From contig CAVQUV010000016.1 in assembly GCA_963716855.1 (NCBI GenBank), positions 62,001 through 126,000 of the forward strand: a stretch of DNA of 64,000 bases. Reading direction: 5' to 3'. The notes under the pieces were generated by a model. That model worked only from the letters and a program-made list of their open reading frames with translations, did no database searches and was not told where the DNA came from. This document shows positions 22,653-31,349 of the stretch, in pieces. The translations under genes and the position numbers were made by a program. The first letter of the stretch is position 1; each line of letters opens with the position of its first letter. Source of the DNA: JAGVSZ01 sp963716855. Its GTDB lineage: Bacteria > Pseudomonadota > Gammaproteobacteria > Burkholderiales > SG8-39.

Positions 22653-25400
22653 ATGGAAGACACGCGCCCCGATCCGGACCAGCTGCTCGCGCGAGTGAAA
22701 CGCGAGGAGGCGGCCGCGGTGCGCGGCCGCCTCAGGATCTTCTTCGGCGCCTGCGCCGGCGTGGGCAAGACCTACGCGATGCTCTCGGCGGCGCGCGAGC
22801 AGAAGGCCGAAGGCGTCGACGTGGTGATCGGCCTGGTCGAGACGCACGGTCGCAAGGAGACCGCCGCGCTCATCGAAGGGCTCGAAGTCCTGCCGCGCCG
22901 GAGCCTCCCCTATCGCGGCGTCGAGCTGCAGGAGTTCGACCTCGACGCCGCGCTCGCGCGCAAGCCCGCGCTCATCGTCGTCGACGAGCTCGCGCACACC
23001 AACGTCCCGGGCTCGCGCCACGCAAAGCGGTGGCAGGACATCGACGAGCTGCTCGACGCCGGCATCGACGTCTACACGGCGATGAACGTCCAGCACCTGG
23101 AAAGCCTGAACGACGTCGTCGGCAAGATCACCGGCATCCGCGTCTGGGAGACGGTTCCGGACCGGGTCTTCGACGAGGCCCACGAGGTCGAGCTCGTCGA
23201 CCTGCCGCCCGACGAGCTGATCGAGCGGCTGAACGAGGGCAAGGTCTACATGCCCGAGGCCGCCGCCGGCGCCCTGCGGAATTTCTTCCGCAAGGGGAAC
23301 CTGATCGCCCTGCGCGAGCTCGCGCTGCGGCGCACCGCCGAGCGCGTCGACCGGCAGATGCGCGAGTACCGTGACGACCACGCGATCGAGGTGCCGTGGC
23401 CCGTCACCGAGCGGCTCGTGGTGGGCATAGGGCCCGGCGCGAACGCCGAGCGCCTGGTGCGGGTCGGCGCGCGGATGGCGGCGCGGATGAAGGCCGACTG
23501 GACGGCCGTCTACGTCGAGACGCCGCACCTGCAGCGGCTGCCGGAGGCCGAGCGCGACCGCATCCTGCGCAACCTGCGGCTCGCGGACGAGCTCGGCGCC
23601 ACGTCGATCACGCTCGGCGGGAGCGATCCGGCCGCCGAGCTGGTCGCCTACGCGCGGGCGAGCAACGCCACGCGCGTGGTGGTCGGGCGCCAGAAGCGGG
23701 CGGGCTGGAGCCGTGCGCTGCGCCTCTCCGCCGCGGATCGCATCATCGCCGCGGCGAGCGACCTCGAGGTCGTGGTGGTCGGCGAGGAGGTCGAAGAGAC
23801 CGCGGCGCCCGCGAGAGCGCTGCTCGCCCGCAGCCGCGAGCATCTCGGCGTACGCGATCGCCGCAAGCTCCGGTGGCCGGGCTATGCGTGGGCCCTGCTC
23901 GCGGTCGGCATCGCCACCGCCGTCGCGATGGCGATGGACCCGTTCTTCGAGCTGGCCAACCAGGTCATGATCTACCTGCTCGCCGTGATGGTCGTCGCCG
24001 TCCGCCTCGGGCGGGGCCCCTCCGTGCTCGCGTCGGTGCTCGCCGTGGTGTCCTTCGACTTCTTCTTCGTGCCGCCGCGCTTCTCGTTCGCCGTCTCGGA
24101 CACGCAGTACCTCGTGACCTTCGTCGTGATGCTGGCGGTGGGCGTGATCATCAGCAACCTGGCGGCGAACATCCGCTCGCGCGCGCGGGTCGCGGGCTAC
24201 CGCGAGCAGCGCACGGCGGCGCTGTACGAGATGAGCCGGGAGCTCGCGCGCGCCGACGACGTGACAGAGATGCTGCGCACCGCCGTCGGTCATGTCGGGC
24301 GGGTGTTCGAAGCGCAGGCGGCCATCCTGCTGCCCGACGCCGATGGGCGGATCCGCCATCCGGCCGGCGCCAGCACGAGCGCATCGCTGCACGGCGCCGA
24401 CCTCTCGGTGGCGCAGTGGGTGTTCGACCGCGGCGAACCGGCGGGACTCGGGACGGAGACGCTGCCCGCGGCGCAGGCCCACTACCTCCCGCTCACGGGG
24501 AGCCAGGGCCGGATCGGGGTGTTGTCGTTGCTGCCCGCGAACTTCCGCCGGCTGTTCATCCCCGAGCAGCAGCGGCTGCTCGAGACCTTCGCGAGCCAGA
24601 TCGCGCTCGCGCTCGAGCGGGCCCGGCTCGGCGCCGCCGCGCACGCGAGCGAGCTCGCGACCGAGTCCGAGCGGCTGCGCAACGCCCTGCTCGCGTCGAT
24701 CTCGCACGACCTCCGGACGCCGCTCGCGTCGATCGTCGGCGCGTCCTCGAGCCTGCTCGAGCGCGGCGGGCAGGTGGCCGAGGCGGACCGGGCCGAGCTG
24801 CTGCGCGCGATCAACGAGGAAGCGCAGCGGATGGCGGGCCTCATCGACAACGTGCTCGACATGGCCCGCATCCAGGCGGGCGCGGCAAGCCTCAACCTCC
24901 AGTGGCAGCCGCTCGAGGAGCTGATCGGCGCGACGCTCAAGCGGCTCGAGCGTCGGCTGGCGACCCATCGCGTGGTGGTGCACGTGCCGGACGACCTCCC
25001 GCTCGTCTACGTGGACGGCGTGCTCATCGGGCAGGTACTCGGCAACCTGCTCGACAACGCCGTCAAGTACGCGCCGGCCGGCACGCAGATCTCCATCTCG
25101 GCCGAGGCTGGTGCGGATCAGATCATCGTGTCGGTCGCGGACGAAGGGCCCGGACTGCCGCCCGGCGAGGAGAAGCGCATCTTCGAGAAATTCCACCGGG
25201 CGGTGCCCGAAGGGACGCAGAGCGGCGTCGGCCTCGGCCTGTCCATCGCCAAGGCGATCCTGCAGGCCCACGGCGGCGCGATCGAGGCCGAGAACCTGCC
25301 CGCGGGCGGCGCAGTCTTCCGCTTCAGCCTGCCGGTTCCGGCGCATCGTCCGCCGAGTACCGCGCCGACCGGAGGGGCGATTGAACGCGCCGCGGTATAG
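22653..25400 (+). CDS. kdpD: Sensor histidine kinase KdpD
   Basis: A 915-residue membrane sensor kinase. The N-terminal KdpD domain carries GACAGVGKTYAM (Walker A, near residue 33) and VVDELAHTNVPGSRH (Walker B). A universal-stress-like domain follows (LVVGIGPGANAERLVRVGAR). About four membrane helices lie near residues 410-500, then a GAF-like region, the phosphorylated His685 (ISHDLRTPLASIVG), the N box (GNLLDNAVKYAP) and the G boxes (DEGPGLPPGE; GVGLGLSIAKAIL). It senses K+ limitation and phosphorylates KdpE. All parts are intact and the length is normal. Confidence 0.96.
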   Translation: MEDTRPDPDQLLARVKREEAAAVRGRLRIFFGACAGVGKTYAMLSAAREQKAEGVDVVIGLVETHGRKETAALIEGLEVLPRRSLPYRGVELQEFDLDAALARKPALIVVDELAHTNVPGSRHAKRWQDIDELLDAGIDVYTAMNVQHLESLNDVVGKITGIRVWETVPDRVFDEAHEVELVDLPPDELIERLNEGKVYMPEAAAGALRNFFRKGNLIALRELALRRTAERVDRQMREYRDDHAIEVPWPVTERLVVGIGPGANAERLVRVGARMAARMKADWTAVYVETPHLQRLPEAERDRILRNLRLADELGATSITLGGSDPAAELVAYARASNATRVVVGRQKRAGWSRALRLSAADRIIAAASDLEVVVVGEEVEETAAPARALLARSREHLGVRDRRKLRWPGYAWALLAVGIATAVAMAMDPFFELANQVMIYLLAVMVVAVRLGRGPSVLASVLAVVSFDFFFVPPRFSFAVSDTQYLVTFVVMLAVGVIISNLAANIRSRARVAGYREQRTAALYEMSRELARADDVTEMLRTAVGHVGRVFEAQAAILLPDADGRIRHPAGASTSASLHGADLSVAQWVFDRGEPAGLGTETLPAAQAHYLPLTGSQGRIGVLSLLPANFRRLFIPEQQRLLETFASQIALALERARLGAAAHASELATESERLRNALLASISHDLRTPLASIVGASSSLLERGGQVAEADRAELLRAINEEAQRMAGLIDNVLDMARIQAGAASLNLQWQPLEELIGATLKRLERRLATHRVVVHVPDDLPLVYVDGVLIGQVLGNLLDNAVKYAPAGTQISISAEAGADQIIVSVADEGPGLPPGEEKRIFEKFHRAVPEGTQSGVGLGLSIAKAILQAHGGAIEAENLPAGGAVFRFSLPVPAHRPPSTAPTGGAIERAAV

Positions 25401-26076
25401 CGTCGTGGTCGTCGAGGACGACCCGCAGATCCGCCGGTTCCTGCGCACGGTCCTGCCGGCCGATGGATTCGACGTGCACGAGGCGGAGACCGGCGAGCGC
25501 GGGCTCGTGGAGGCGGCGACGCGCAAGCCCGATCTCGTGATCCTCGACCTCGGGCTGCCGGATCTCGACGGCGTGGAGGTCGTCCGGCGCCTGCGCGAAT
25601 GGTCGACCGTGCCGGTGATCATCTTGTCCGCGCGCGCCCGCGAGCAGGACAAGATCGCGGCGCTCGACGCGGGGGCGGACGACTACCTGACCAAGCCGTT
25701 CGGAGCGGGCGAGCTGCTGGCGCGCCTGCGCGTGGCGCTCCGGCATGCCGCCTCCCGCGGCCAGCCGGGCGAACCGACGTTTCGCGTGGGGGGTCTAGAG
25801 GTCGATCTCGCGACGCGGCGCGTCCAGCTCGAGGGCGCCGAAGCGCGTCTCACGCCGATCGAGTACCGCCTGCTGACCACGCTGGTGCGCCACGCCGGGA
25901 TGGTCGTCACGCATCGCCAGCTGCTGCGCGACGTCTGGGGCCCGGCGTACGTCGAGCACACCCACACGCTGCGCGTCCATATGGCGAGCCTGCGGCGCAA
26001 GGTCGAGCGCGAGCCGGCCCGGCCGCGCTATCTGCTGACCGAGCTCGGGGTCGGCTATCGGCTGGCTGCCGAGTGA
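25381..26076 (+). CDS. kdpE: Response regulator KdpE (OmpR family)
   Basis: A 231-residue response regulator starting at TTG (25381), preceded by GGAGGGG and overlapping kdpD by 20 bases. The receiver has the acidic pocket VVVEDDP, phosphoacceptor Asp56 (LVILDLGLPD) and Lys in YLTKPFGAGE. The C-terminal winged-helix domain is OmpR-type (LTPIEYRLLTTLVRHAGMVV; HTHTLRVHMASLRRKVE). It should bind tandem half-sites 11 bp apart, which is exactly the pattern found at four promoters in this locus. Confidence 0.95.
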   Translation: MNAPRYSVVVVEDDPQIRRFLRTVLPADGFDVHEAETGERGLVEAATRKPDLVILDLGLPDLDGVEVVRRLREWSTVPVIILSARAREQDKIAALDAGADDYLTKPFGAGELLARLRVALRHAASRGQPGEPTFRVGGLEVDLATRRVQLEGAEARLTPIEYRLLTTLVRHAGMVVTHRQLLRDVWGPAYVEHTHTLRVHMASLRRKVEREPARPRYLLTELGVGYRLAAE

Positions 26077-26092
26077 TCCAGGCCCCGCCGCC

Positions 26093-26157
26093 TTGACACG
26101 ATCTTGACCGGACGTCCGCGACCTTTGACGCGGGTTTGTCGCGCTCACGCCTACGAT
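26093..26157 (+). promoter_or_regulatory. KdpE-type promoter C (before the 48-aa gene)
   Basis: TTGACA at 26093 and TTGACC at 26104 are 11 bp apart. TTGACG at 26125 and TTGTCG at 26136 are 11 bp apart, and TACGAT at 26152-26157 is the -10. The intervals 11, 32, 11 and 27 equal those of promoters A and D. It begins 17 bases after the kdpE stop. Confidence 0.75.
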
Positions 26158-26182
26158 GGCATTGCTGAAAAGGAGAGCCATC

Positions 26183-26329
26183 GTGAGCGTCCTGATCATC
26201 ACCCTCCTGGCCTATGCGATCCCCGCGTTCCTGCGGGAGTGCGACCTGATCGAGCGCGAGTGGCACGCGCTCGGGGAGCCGTCGGCACGCGCGGGCAGCG
26301 CGGGCCGCTGGACGGACGTCAATCTCTAG
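26183..26329 (+). CDS. Small membrane protein, putative Kdp regulon member (48 aa)
   Basis: A GTG-started 48-residue protein with AAGGAGA eight bases upstream. A hydrophobic N-terminal helix (SVLIITLLAYAIPAFL) is followed by an acidic-amphipathic stretch (RECDLIEREWHALGE) and a polar tail. It is the only gene after promoter C, closing the locus just beyond kdpE, and convergent with panC. No family is recognised. The pattern of one helix plus a charged tail is shared with the 44-residue gene upstream of kdp. Confidence 0.6.
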   Translation: MSVLIITLLAYAIPAFLRECDLIEREWHALGEPSARAGSAGRWTDVNL

Positions 26330-26338
26330 CGCCGTGGG

Positions 26339-27169
26339 TCAGGCCGCGACCTCGATGTTGTCGATGAGCCGGGTGTTGCCCAGCTTCGCCGCGGCGAGGA
26401 TCACGAGGTCGCGATCGCCCGGTGCGGGCGGCTGCAAATCGGCTTGCCGTCGCACGGCGACGTAGTCCGGCACCCACTTGTAATTGCGGAGCTCCGCCAT
26501 CGCCTCCTGCTCGAGGCGCGGATAGTCGCGCCCGCCGGAGGCGATCGACCGTGCGGTCTTCTTCAGCATGCGGTAGAGGCGCGGCGCCTCCATCCGCTCG
26601 GATGCGGCGAGGTAGTTGTTGCGCGAGGAGAGCGCGAGCCCGTCGTCCGCGCGGCTGGTCTCGCCGGGCAAGATCGTGATCGGCAGCGCGAGCTGCGCGA
26701 CCATGTTCTGAATGATGCGCAGCTGCTGGTAGTCCTTCTTGCCGAACACCGCCACCTGCGGTTGCACGACGTTGAAGAGCTTCAGCACGACCGTGCACAC
26801 GCCGATGAAGAACCCGCGGCGGAACTCGCCCTCGACGATGTCGCCCAGCTCCGGGGGCGGCGCGACCTTGTAGCCCTGCGGGACCGGGTACATCTCCTTC
26901 TCGTCCGGCGCGAAGACGACGTCGACACCCTCGCGCTCGAGCTTCGCGCAGTCCTCGGCGAAGGTGCGCGGGTACTTGTCGAAATCCTCGGTGGGGGCGA
27001 ACTGCAGGCGGTTCACGAAGATCGTGGCGACGGTGCAGTCGCCGTGCCGCTTCGCGATGCGCATGAGCGCGAGGTGGCCCTCGTGCAGGTTGCCCATGGT
27101 CGGCACGCAGGACACCGTGCGCCCGCGCAGCTCGGCGCGCAGCTCGGCGACGGTCTCGATCACTCTCAC
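26339..27169 (-). CDS. panC: Pantothenate synthetase
   Basis: A 276-residue enzyme joining pantoate and beta-alanine with ATP to form pantothenate, the vitamin precursor of CoA. Motifs seen: VPTMGNLHEGHLALMRIA with the HxGH nucleotidylyltransferase signature, SIFVN-like TIFVNRLQFAPTEDFDKYPR, VFGKKDYQQLRIIQNMV and DGLALSSRNNYL. The GTG at 27169 overlaps the panB stop (GTGA) and gives the usual start VRVIETVAELR. It is the last gene of folK-dNK-panB-panC. Confidence 0.95.
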   Translation of the reverse strand: MRVIETVAELRAELRGRTVSCVPTMGNLHEGHLALMRIAKRHGDCTVATIFVNRLQFAPTEDFDKYPRTFAEDCAKLEREGVDVVFAPDEKEMYPVPQGYKVAPPPELGDIVEGEFRRGFFIGVCTVVLKLFNVVQPQVAVFGKKDYQQLRIIQNMVAQLALPITILPGETSRADDGLALSSRNNYLAASERMEAPRLYRMLKKTARSIASGGRDYPRLEQEAMAELRNYKWVPDYVAVRRQADLQPPAPGDRDLVILAAAKLGNTRLIDNIEVAA

Positions 27170-27963
27170 TGGAACGAATGCTCGGGCCCGGGAAACTCGC
27201 CCGACTTCACCGCTTCGACGTAGCGGCGCAGCGCGGATCGTACCCCGTCGGCCCCGGCCATGAAGTTGCGCACGAACTTCGCCTTCTTGCCGGGATAGAT
27301 GTCGAGCATGTCGTGCAGCACCAGCACCTGGCCGGAGCAGGCCGCGCCCGCGCCGATGCCGATCGTGGGAATTGCGAGCGCGGCCGTCGCCTGCGCGGCG
27401 AGCGCAGACGGGATCGCCTCGAGCACGATCATCGCGGCGCCGGCGTCCTGCAGCGCCTTCGCATCGTCGAGGAGCGCGCGGGCCGCGTCGGCCGTCTTGC
27501 CCTGCACGCGGAAGCCGCCGAGCTGGTGCACCGCCTGCGGCGTGAGCCCGACGTGCCCGCATACCGGGATCCCGCGCTCGACCAGGAAGCGCACCGTCTC
27601 GAGCATCGGCCGCCCGCCCTCGAGCTTGACCATCTGTCCGCCCGAGGCCATGAGCCGCGCCGCGTTCACCAGCGCCTGCTCCTTGGAGGCCTGGTAGCTG
27701 CCGAACGGCAGATCGGCGATCACCAGGCCGCGCTTCGATCCGCGCGCGACGCACGCCGTGTGGTAGGCGACGTCGTCCAGCGTGACGGGGAGCGTCGTGT
27801 CGTGGCCCTGCACGACCATGCCGAGGGAGTCGCCGACGAGCAGCAGCTCCACGCCGGCTTCGTCGCACAGCGCGGCGAAGCTCGCGTCGTAGCAGGTGAG
27901 CATGACGAGCTTCTCGCCGCGGCTGCGCAGCGCGGCAAGCTCGGTCAGGGTGATCCGTGGCAT
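27166..27963 (-). CDS. panB: 3-methyl-2-oxobutanoate hydroxymethyltransferase
   Basis: A 265-residue TIM-barrel enzyme making ketopantoate from 2-oxoisovalerate and 5,10-methylene-THF. Metal- and substrate-binding motifs are present: LTCYDASFAALCDEAGVELL, VGDSLGMVVQGHDTTLPVTL, DLPFGSYQASKEQAL, VKLEGGRPM and a GHVGLTPQAVHQLGGF. The normal panB-panC order is kept, with a four-base overlap. Six bases separate it from the deoxynucleoside kinase upstream. Confidence 0.95.
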   Translation of the reverse strand: MPRITLTELAALRSRGEKLVMLTCYDASFAALCDEAGVELLLVGDSLGMVVQGHDTTLPVTLDDVAYHTACVARGSKRGLVIADLPFGSYQASKEQALVNAARLMASGGQMVKLEGGRPMLETVRFLVERGIPVCGHVGLTPQAVHQLGGFRVQGKTADAARALLDDAKALQDAGAAMIVLEAIPSALAAQATAALAIPTIGIGAGAACSGQVLVLHDMLDIYPGKKAKFVRNFMAGADGVRSALRRYVEAVKSGEFPGPEHSFQ

Positions 27964-27968
27964 GCGCT

Positions 27969-28610
27969 TCAGTCTCCGACGTTGAAGAACTCGCGCCGCC
28001 CGCGCATCGCGGCGAGGTGATCGAGCAGGAGCGACAGGTCGCGCTCGCTCGCGGCGAAGTCCAGGTGCTCGGAGTTTACGGCCAGCACCGGCGCCTCGTC
28101 GTACTGGTGGAAGAAGCGCGCATAGGCGTCCGAGATCCGCGCGAGGTAGTCCGCCTCGATCGAGCGCTCGTATTCGACTGCACGGCGGCGGACGCGTTCC
28201 GCGAGCGTCCGCGGGCCGGCCTGCAGGTAGATCACCAGGTCCGGACGGGGCGCGCGCAGGGCGAGCGCGTCGTAGAGCCGTTGATAGAGCTCGAGCTCGT
28301 CGCCGGCCAGGGTCAGGCCGGCGAAGAGCGGGTCCTTCTCGAGCAGGAAATCGGCGACGCGCACGCGCGCGAAGAGGTCGTGCTGCGCGACCGCGCGGAG
28401 CTGCTCGAAGCGCTGGAACAGGAAGAAGAGCTGCGTGGGCAGCGCGTAGCGCGCCATGTCCTCGTAGAAGCGCGCGAGGAACGGATTCGCGTCCGGGTCT
28501 TCGAGCAGCGCCTCGCCGCCGAGCCGCTCGGCGAGCCGCCGGGCGAGCGTCGTCTTGCCCGCGCCGATCGGGCCCTCGACGGCGATGAAGCGGTATCGGG
28601 ACAGGGACAT
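27969..28610 (-). CDS. Deoxynucleoside kinase family protein
   Basis: A 213-residue kinase of the dGK/dCK family, phosphorylating deoxynucleosides for salvage. The P-loop is FIAVEGPIGAGKTTLARRLA. The E-(D)-P-motif segment LLEDPDANPFLARFYEDM, the LFFLFQRFEQLR helix and the ERSIEADYLARISDAYARFF region (with catalytic ERS-like Arg) match the family. In betaproteobacteria this gene commonly lies between folK and panB. The start at 28610 is chosen for the family N-terminus; the ribosome site is weak, and a longer reading into 28739 overlaps folK. Confidence 0.88.
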   Translation of the reverse strand: MSLSRYRFIAVEGPIGAGKTTLARRLAERLGGEALLEDPDANPFLARFYEDMARYALPTQLFFLFQRFEQLRAVAQHDLFARVRVADFLLEKDPLFAGLTLAGDELELYQRLYDALALRAPRPDLVIYLQAGPRTLAERVRRRAVEYERSIEADYLARISDAYARFFHQYDEAPVLAVNSEHLDFAASERDLSLLLDHLAAMRGRREFFNVGD

Positions 28611-28705
28611 GAAGACGCGGCCAGAGAAGACAAAAGCGGTATCGGGATCGTGCGGCGGGGGATTATGGCTGTTCTCAGCGAGCTTCGCGTTCGCCGTGGC
28701 TCCTT

Positions 28706-29185
28706 TCAGTCGATCTTCCGGATCCTCTGATCCGCGCACCGCGCGAGCAGATCCGCCGCGCGGCCGCGGCCGGGCACGACGGCGTCGGGCTCGATTTCGA
28801 CGAGCGGTGCGAGAACGAACGCCCGCTCGTGCATCCGCGGATGCGGCACGACGAGCTCCGGCTCGTCGATGAGCCGGTCGGCGTAGAGCAGGAGGTCGAG
28901 GTCGAGCATGCGCGGCGCGTCCTTGAACGAACGCTCGCGCCCGGCCGCGACCTCGATCGATTTCAGCGCGTCGAGCAGCGCGCGCGGGTCGAGCCCGGTA
29001 TCGATCGCCACCGCCGCATTGACGAAATCGGGCTGCGCGGCGAAGCCGACCGGCGCCGTGCGATAGAAGGACGAGGCCCGGGCGAGGCGCGTGAGCGGCA
29101 GGCGCCCGATCGCCTCGATCGCCGCGCGCAGCTGCGCGACCGGGTCGCCCAGATTGGCGCCGAGCCCGATGACCGCCCGCGCCAT
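28706..29185 (-). CDS. folK: 6-hydroxymethyl-7,8-dihydropterin pyrophosphokinase (HPPK)
   Basis: A 159-residue enzyme that transfers pyrophosphate from ATP to hydroxymethyldihydropterin in folate synthesis. GLGANLGDPVAQLRAAIEAI at the start, SSFYRTAPVGFAAQPDFVNA, and the signature APRMLDLDLLLYADRLID with HPRMHERAFVLAPL are all present. In the order pcnB-folK-dNK-panB-panC this gene would normally follow pcnB directly; here an amidohydrolase gene sits between. Confidence 0.95.
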   Translation of the reverse strand: MARAVIGLGANLGDPVAQLRAAIEAIGRLPLTRLARASSFYRTAPVGFAAQPDFVNAAVAIDTGLDPRALLDALKSIEVAAGRERSFKDAPRMLDLDLLLYADRLIDEPELVVPHPRMHERAFVLAPLVEIEPDAVVPGRGRAADLLARCADQRIRKID

Positions 29186-29268
29186 GTCAGTTCGCCCAGA
29201 CCATGGCGGCGAGCATACCGGCCCGGACGACGCGCCGGTTGGCGCGCCGACGAACCCGGACGGAACTC

Positions 29269-29299
29269 AAAAGGGGTGCGGCAACCTCTGCCGCACCCC
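29269..29299 (-). terminator. Rho-independent terminator of the amidohydrolase gene
   Basis: On the minus strand an 11-bp stem (GGGGTGCGGCA/TGCCGCACCCC, 29273-29299) with a five-base loop is followed by TTTTGAG. It lies about 90 bases beyond the amidohydrolase stop and before folK. Confidence 0.8.
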
Positions 29300-29342
29300 G
29301 GTGAACGGATGCAATCGCGTGGCGGGCGACGCCTGATGCACG

Positions 29343-29364
29343 CGGGGCGGCCGAAGCCGCCCCG
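29343..29364 (-). terminator. Strong hairpin after the amidohydrolase gene
   Basis: Minus-strand reading gives CGGGGCGGC-TTCG-GCCGCCCCG, a nine-bp perfect stem with the very stable UUCG tetraloop, 23 bases after the stop. No U-run follows, so it may protect the 3' end or pair with the true terminator further on. Confidence 0.6.
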
Positions 29365-29387
29365 TGTCCTTCCGAGACGAGTCGTCT

Positions 29388-31007
29388 TTACTGGCTGCTG
29401 AACAGGTTCTGCGGGACGCCCGCCGCGGCGAAGATGTAGTCGCGCGAGTCCTCGAGCTGCCGGCGCAGGTGCGCGCAGATCGACGTCGAGCAGCTTGCCC
29501 TTCCACTTGCGCACCTTGCCGGCGACGATCACCGTCTCGACGTTGGTGCGGTCCATCAGCGACACCACCGCGCCCGGCACCTGGTTGAGCGGCGCCACGT
29601 TGATCGCCTCGGCGTCGAGGATGATGATGTCGGCCTCCTTGCCCGGCGTGAGCGAGCCGATCTTGCTCGTCGAGCCGCAGGTGCTTCGCGCCGTTGATGG
29701 TGGCGTAGCGCAGCACGTCGCGCGTCGTGAGCAGGGGCGGCGTACCGGGGGCCGGCGTCGGCCACTGATTGGGCGGATAGAAATCTCCCTGCTCGAGGAC
29801 CATCTGGTTCACGACCATGCGCTGCATGTTCATGCAGACGCGCATCTGGGTGAAGAAGTCCGCCGTCATGGTGCACTCCACGTCCGTGCTGAGCGACGGC
29901 TCCATTCCCAGCTGCTGCATCTTGATGATCGGCGGCATGCCGTGCCGCATGTTCATCTCGATCGGGAAGGCGATCGAGACCTGCGCGCCGACGTCCTTGA
30001 CCTTCTGCCAGGCGGCGTCGGACATCCCGGTCATGTGGATGAACAGGTTGTCCGGTCCGATCCCGATGTGGCCGTTGCCACCCGTTCCGGCGGCGAGCTT
30101 GTCAAAGATCGGCCGGATGCCGAACGGCGAGAGGATATGCGCCGCGATCTGGAGGTCGAGCTGCCGCCCGATCGTCCAGGACTCGTCGGTCGTCGCATCC
30201 CCAAGATAGACCTCGCCGCCCATGATCATGTGGACGAGCTGGTCGCTCGAGGAGAACCACTGCTTCTTGATGCGGGGCGCGTCGGTCGGATACTGGTTGC
30301 CGGGATTGGTGCCGAGAATGTCGGCACCCGCGCTCTCGAAATAGCCGAAGGCGGCGCGGCGCCCGGTGTCGAACAGCGCCTTGATCGCGGCGTCCGAGTG
30401 CTGCGGCGAGTGATGGATCTGCGAGACGTCGTGCACCGTGGTGACGCCGTCGTCGAGCTGGCTCAAGCCCGCCGAACAGCTCGTTGATGTACACGTCCTG
30501 CGGCCGGTACACCGGGGCGAACTTGAGCAGGATGAACTCGAAGTAAGTGGTGCTCCCGCTCGGCGAGCCCGAGCCGTCGTTGATCAGCACCCCGTCGGCG
30601 AGGAAGCTGCGCAGCGCCGTCTCGAACTGGTGGTGGTGCGTATCGATGAAGCCCGGCATGACGATGCGGCCGCGCGCGTCGATCTCCGCCGCGCCGCCCG
30701 CGTGCAGGTTCGGCCCGACGGCGAGGATCTTCTTGCCCTCGACCAGCACGTCGGCCTGGGGAAACTCGCCCACCTTCGGGTCCATCGACATCACCGCGCC
30801 GCCGCGAATGATGTAGCGCCGGCCGCGCCGGCCGCTGTCCTCGGGCGGATCCCGGCGATCGTCGTCGTCGTCGCCACGCGCTGCGGCAGGGCGCGCCGCG
30901 AACAGATTGAGACCCGCGGCGGCCCCGGTCGCCGTCGCGGCCTTCAGGAAATCGCGTCGCGAACCGGAATGGTCCTGGGGCTTGCCTTCATCGCAGAGCT
31001 TGCACAT
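29388..31007 (-). pseudogene. Tat-exported amidohydrolase family protein, frameshifted
   Basis: Starts at 31007 (GGAGGAG upstream) with a twin-arginine signal SRRDFLKAATATGAAAGLNL. The metal-dependent hydrolase barrel follows: VMPGFIDTHHHQFETALRSF, then GVTTVHDVSQIHHSPQHSDA in a second frame, HIGIGPDNLFIHMTGMSD and GMEPSLSTDVEC. The C-terminus moves to a third frame (APLNQVPGAVVSLMDRTNVE) and to a fourth segment ending NLFSSQ. So three indels are needed, near 30460, 29680 and 29475. Each part is well conserved, hence sequencing error is possible. The closest role I can suggest is a cytosine deaminase/melamine deaminase-like hydrolase. It disrupts the usual pcnB-folK neighbourhood. Confidence 0.8.
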
Positions 31008-31349
31008 GGTTTTCTCCTCCAATGCGAGTCGTCCGGGATGGCGACTCGCTGCGTTGTTTTGCTTCTTCGTGGCTGCGGCTGAAGACGCTAATCCTCGGAA
31101 AACGAGTCGTCAAGCGCGAACGCCTGCCGCGGAACGCTGCGCTGCGAAACGCATGGGCTCGCTGAGCCCACGGCGCGACGAGTGGGAGGCGAGTGGGCAA
31201 CGCGATGCGAGCGACAACAGTGGGACGATGAACGTTTCAATCCCCTGTTTCGTCGCGCGTACGCGAGCCGCGTGTCGCCAGAGCTTACAGTCCGGCTCGC
31301 GCGCGCAGAGTGGGACGGGACAGCGGTTACCGGTGAAGCCCGGTCGGAC
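31008..31349. other. Gene-free stretch between amidohydrolase and pcnB
   Basis: A 342-base gap with no supported gene. It holds the ribosome site of the amidohydrolase and presumably its minus-strand promoter. It also contains a short six-bp palindrome GGGCTC/GAGCCC near 31155 and lower-than-average GC around 31050-31100. No clear terminator for pcnB is visible on the minus strand. Confidence 0.6.
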
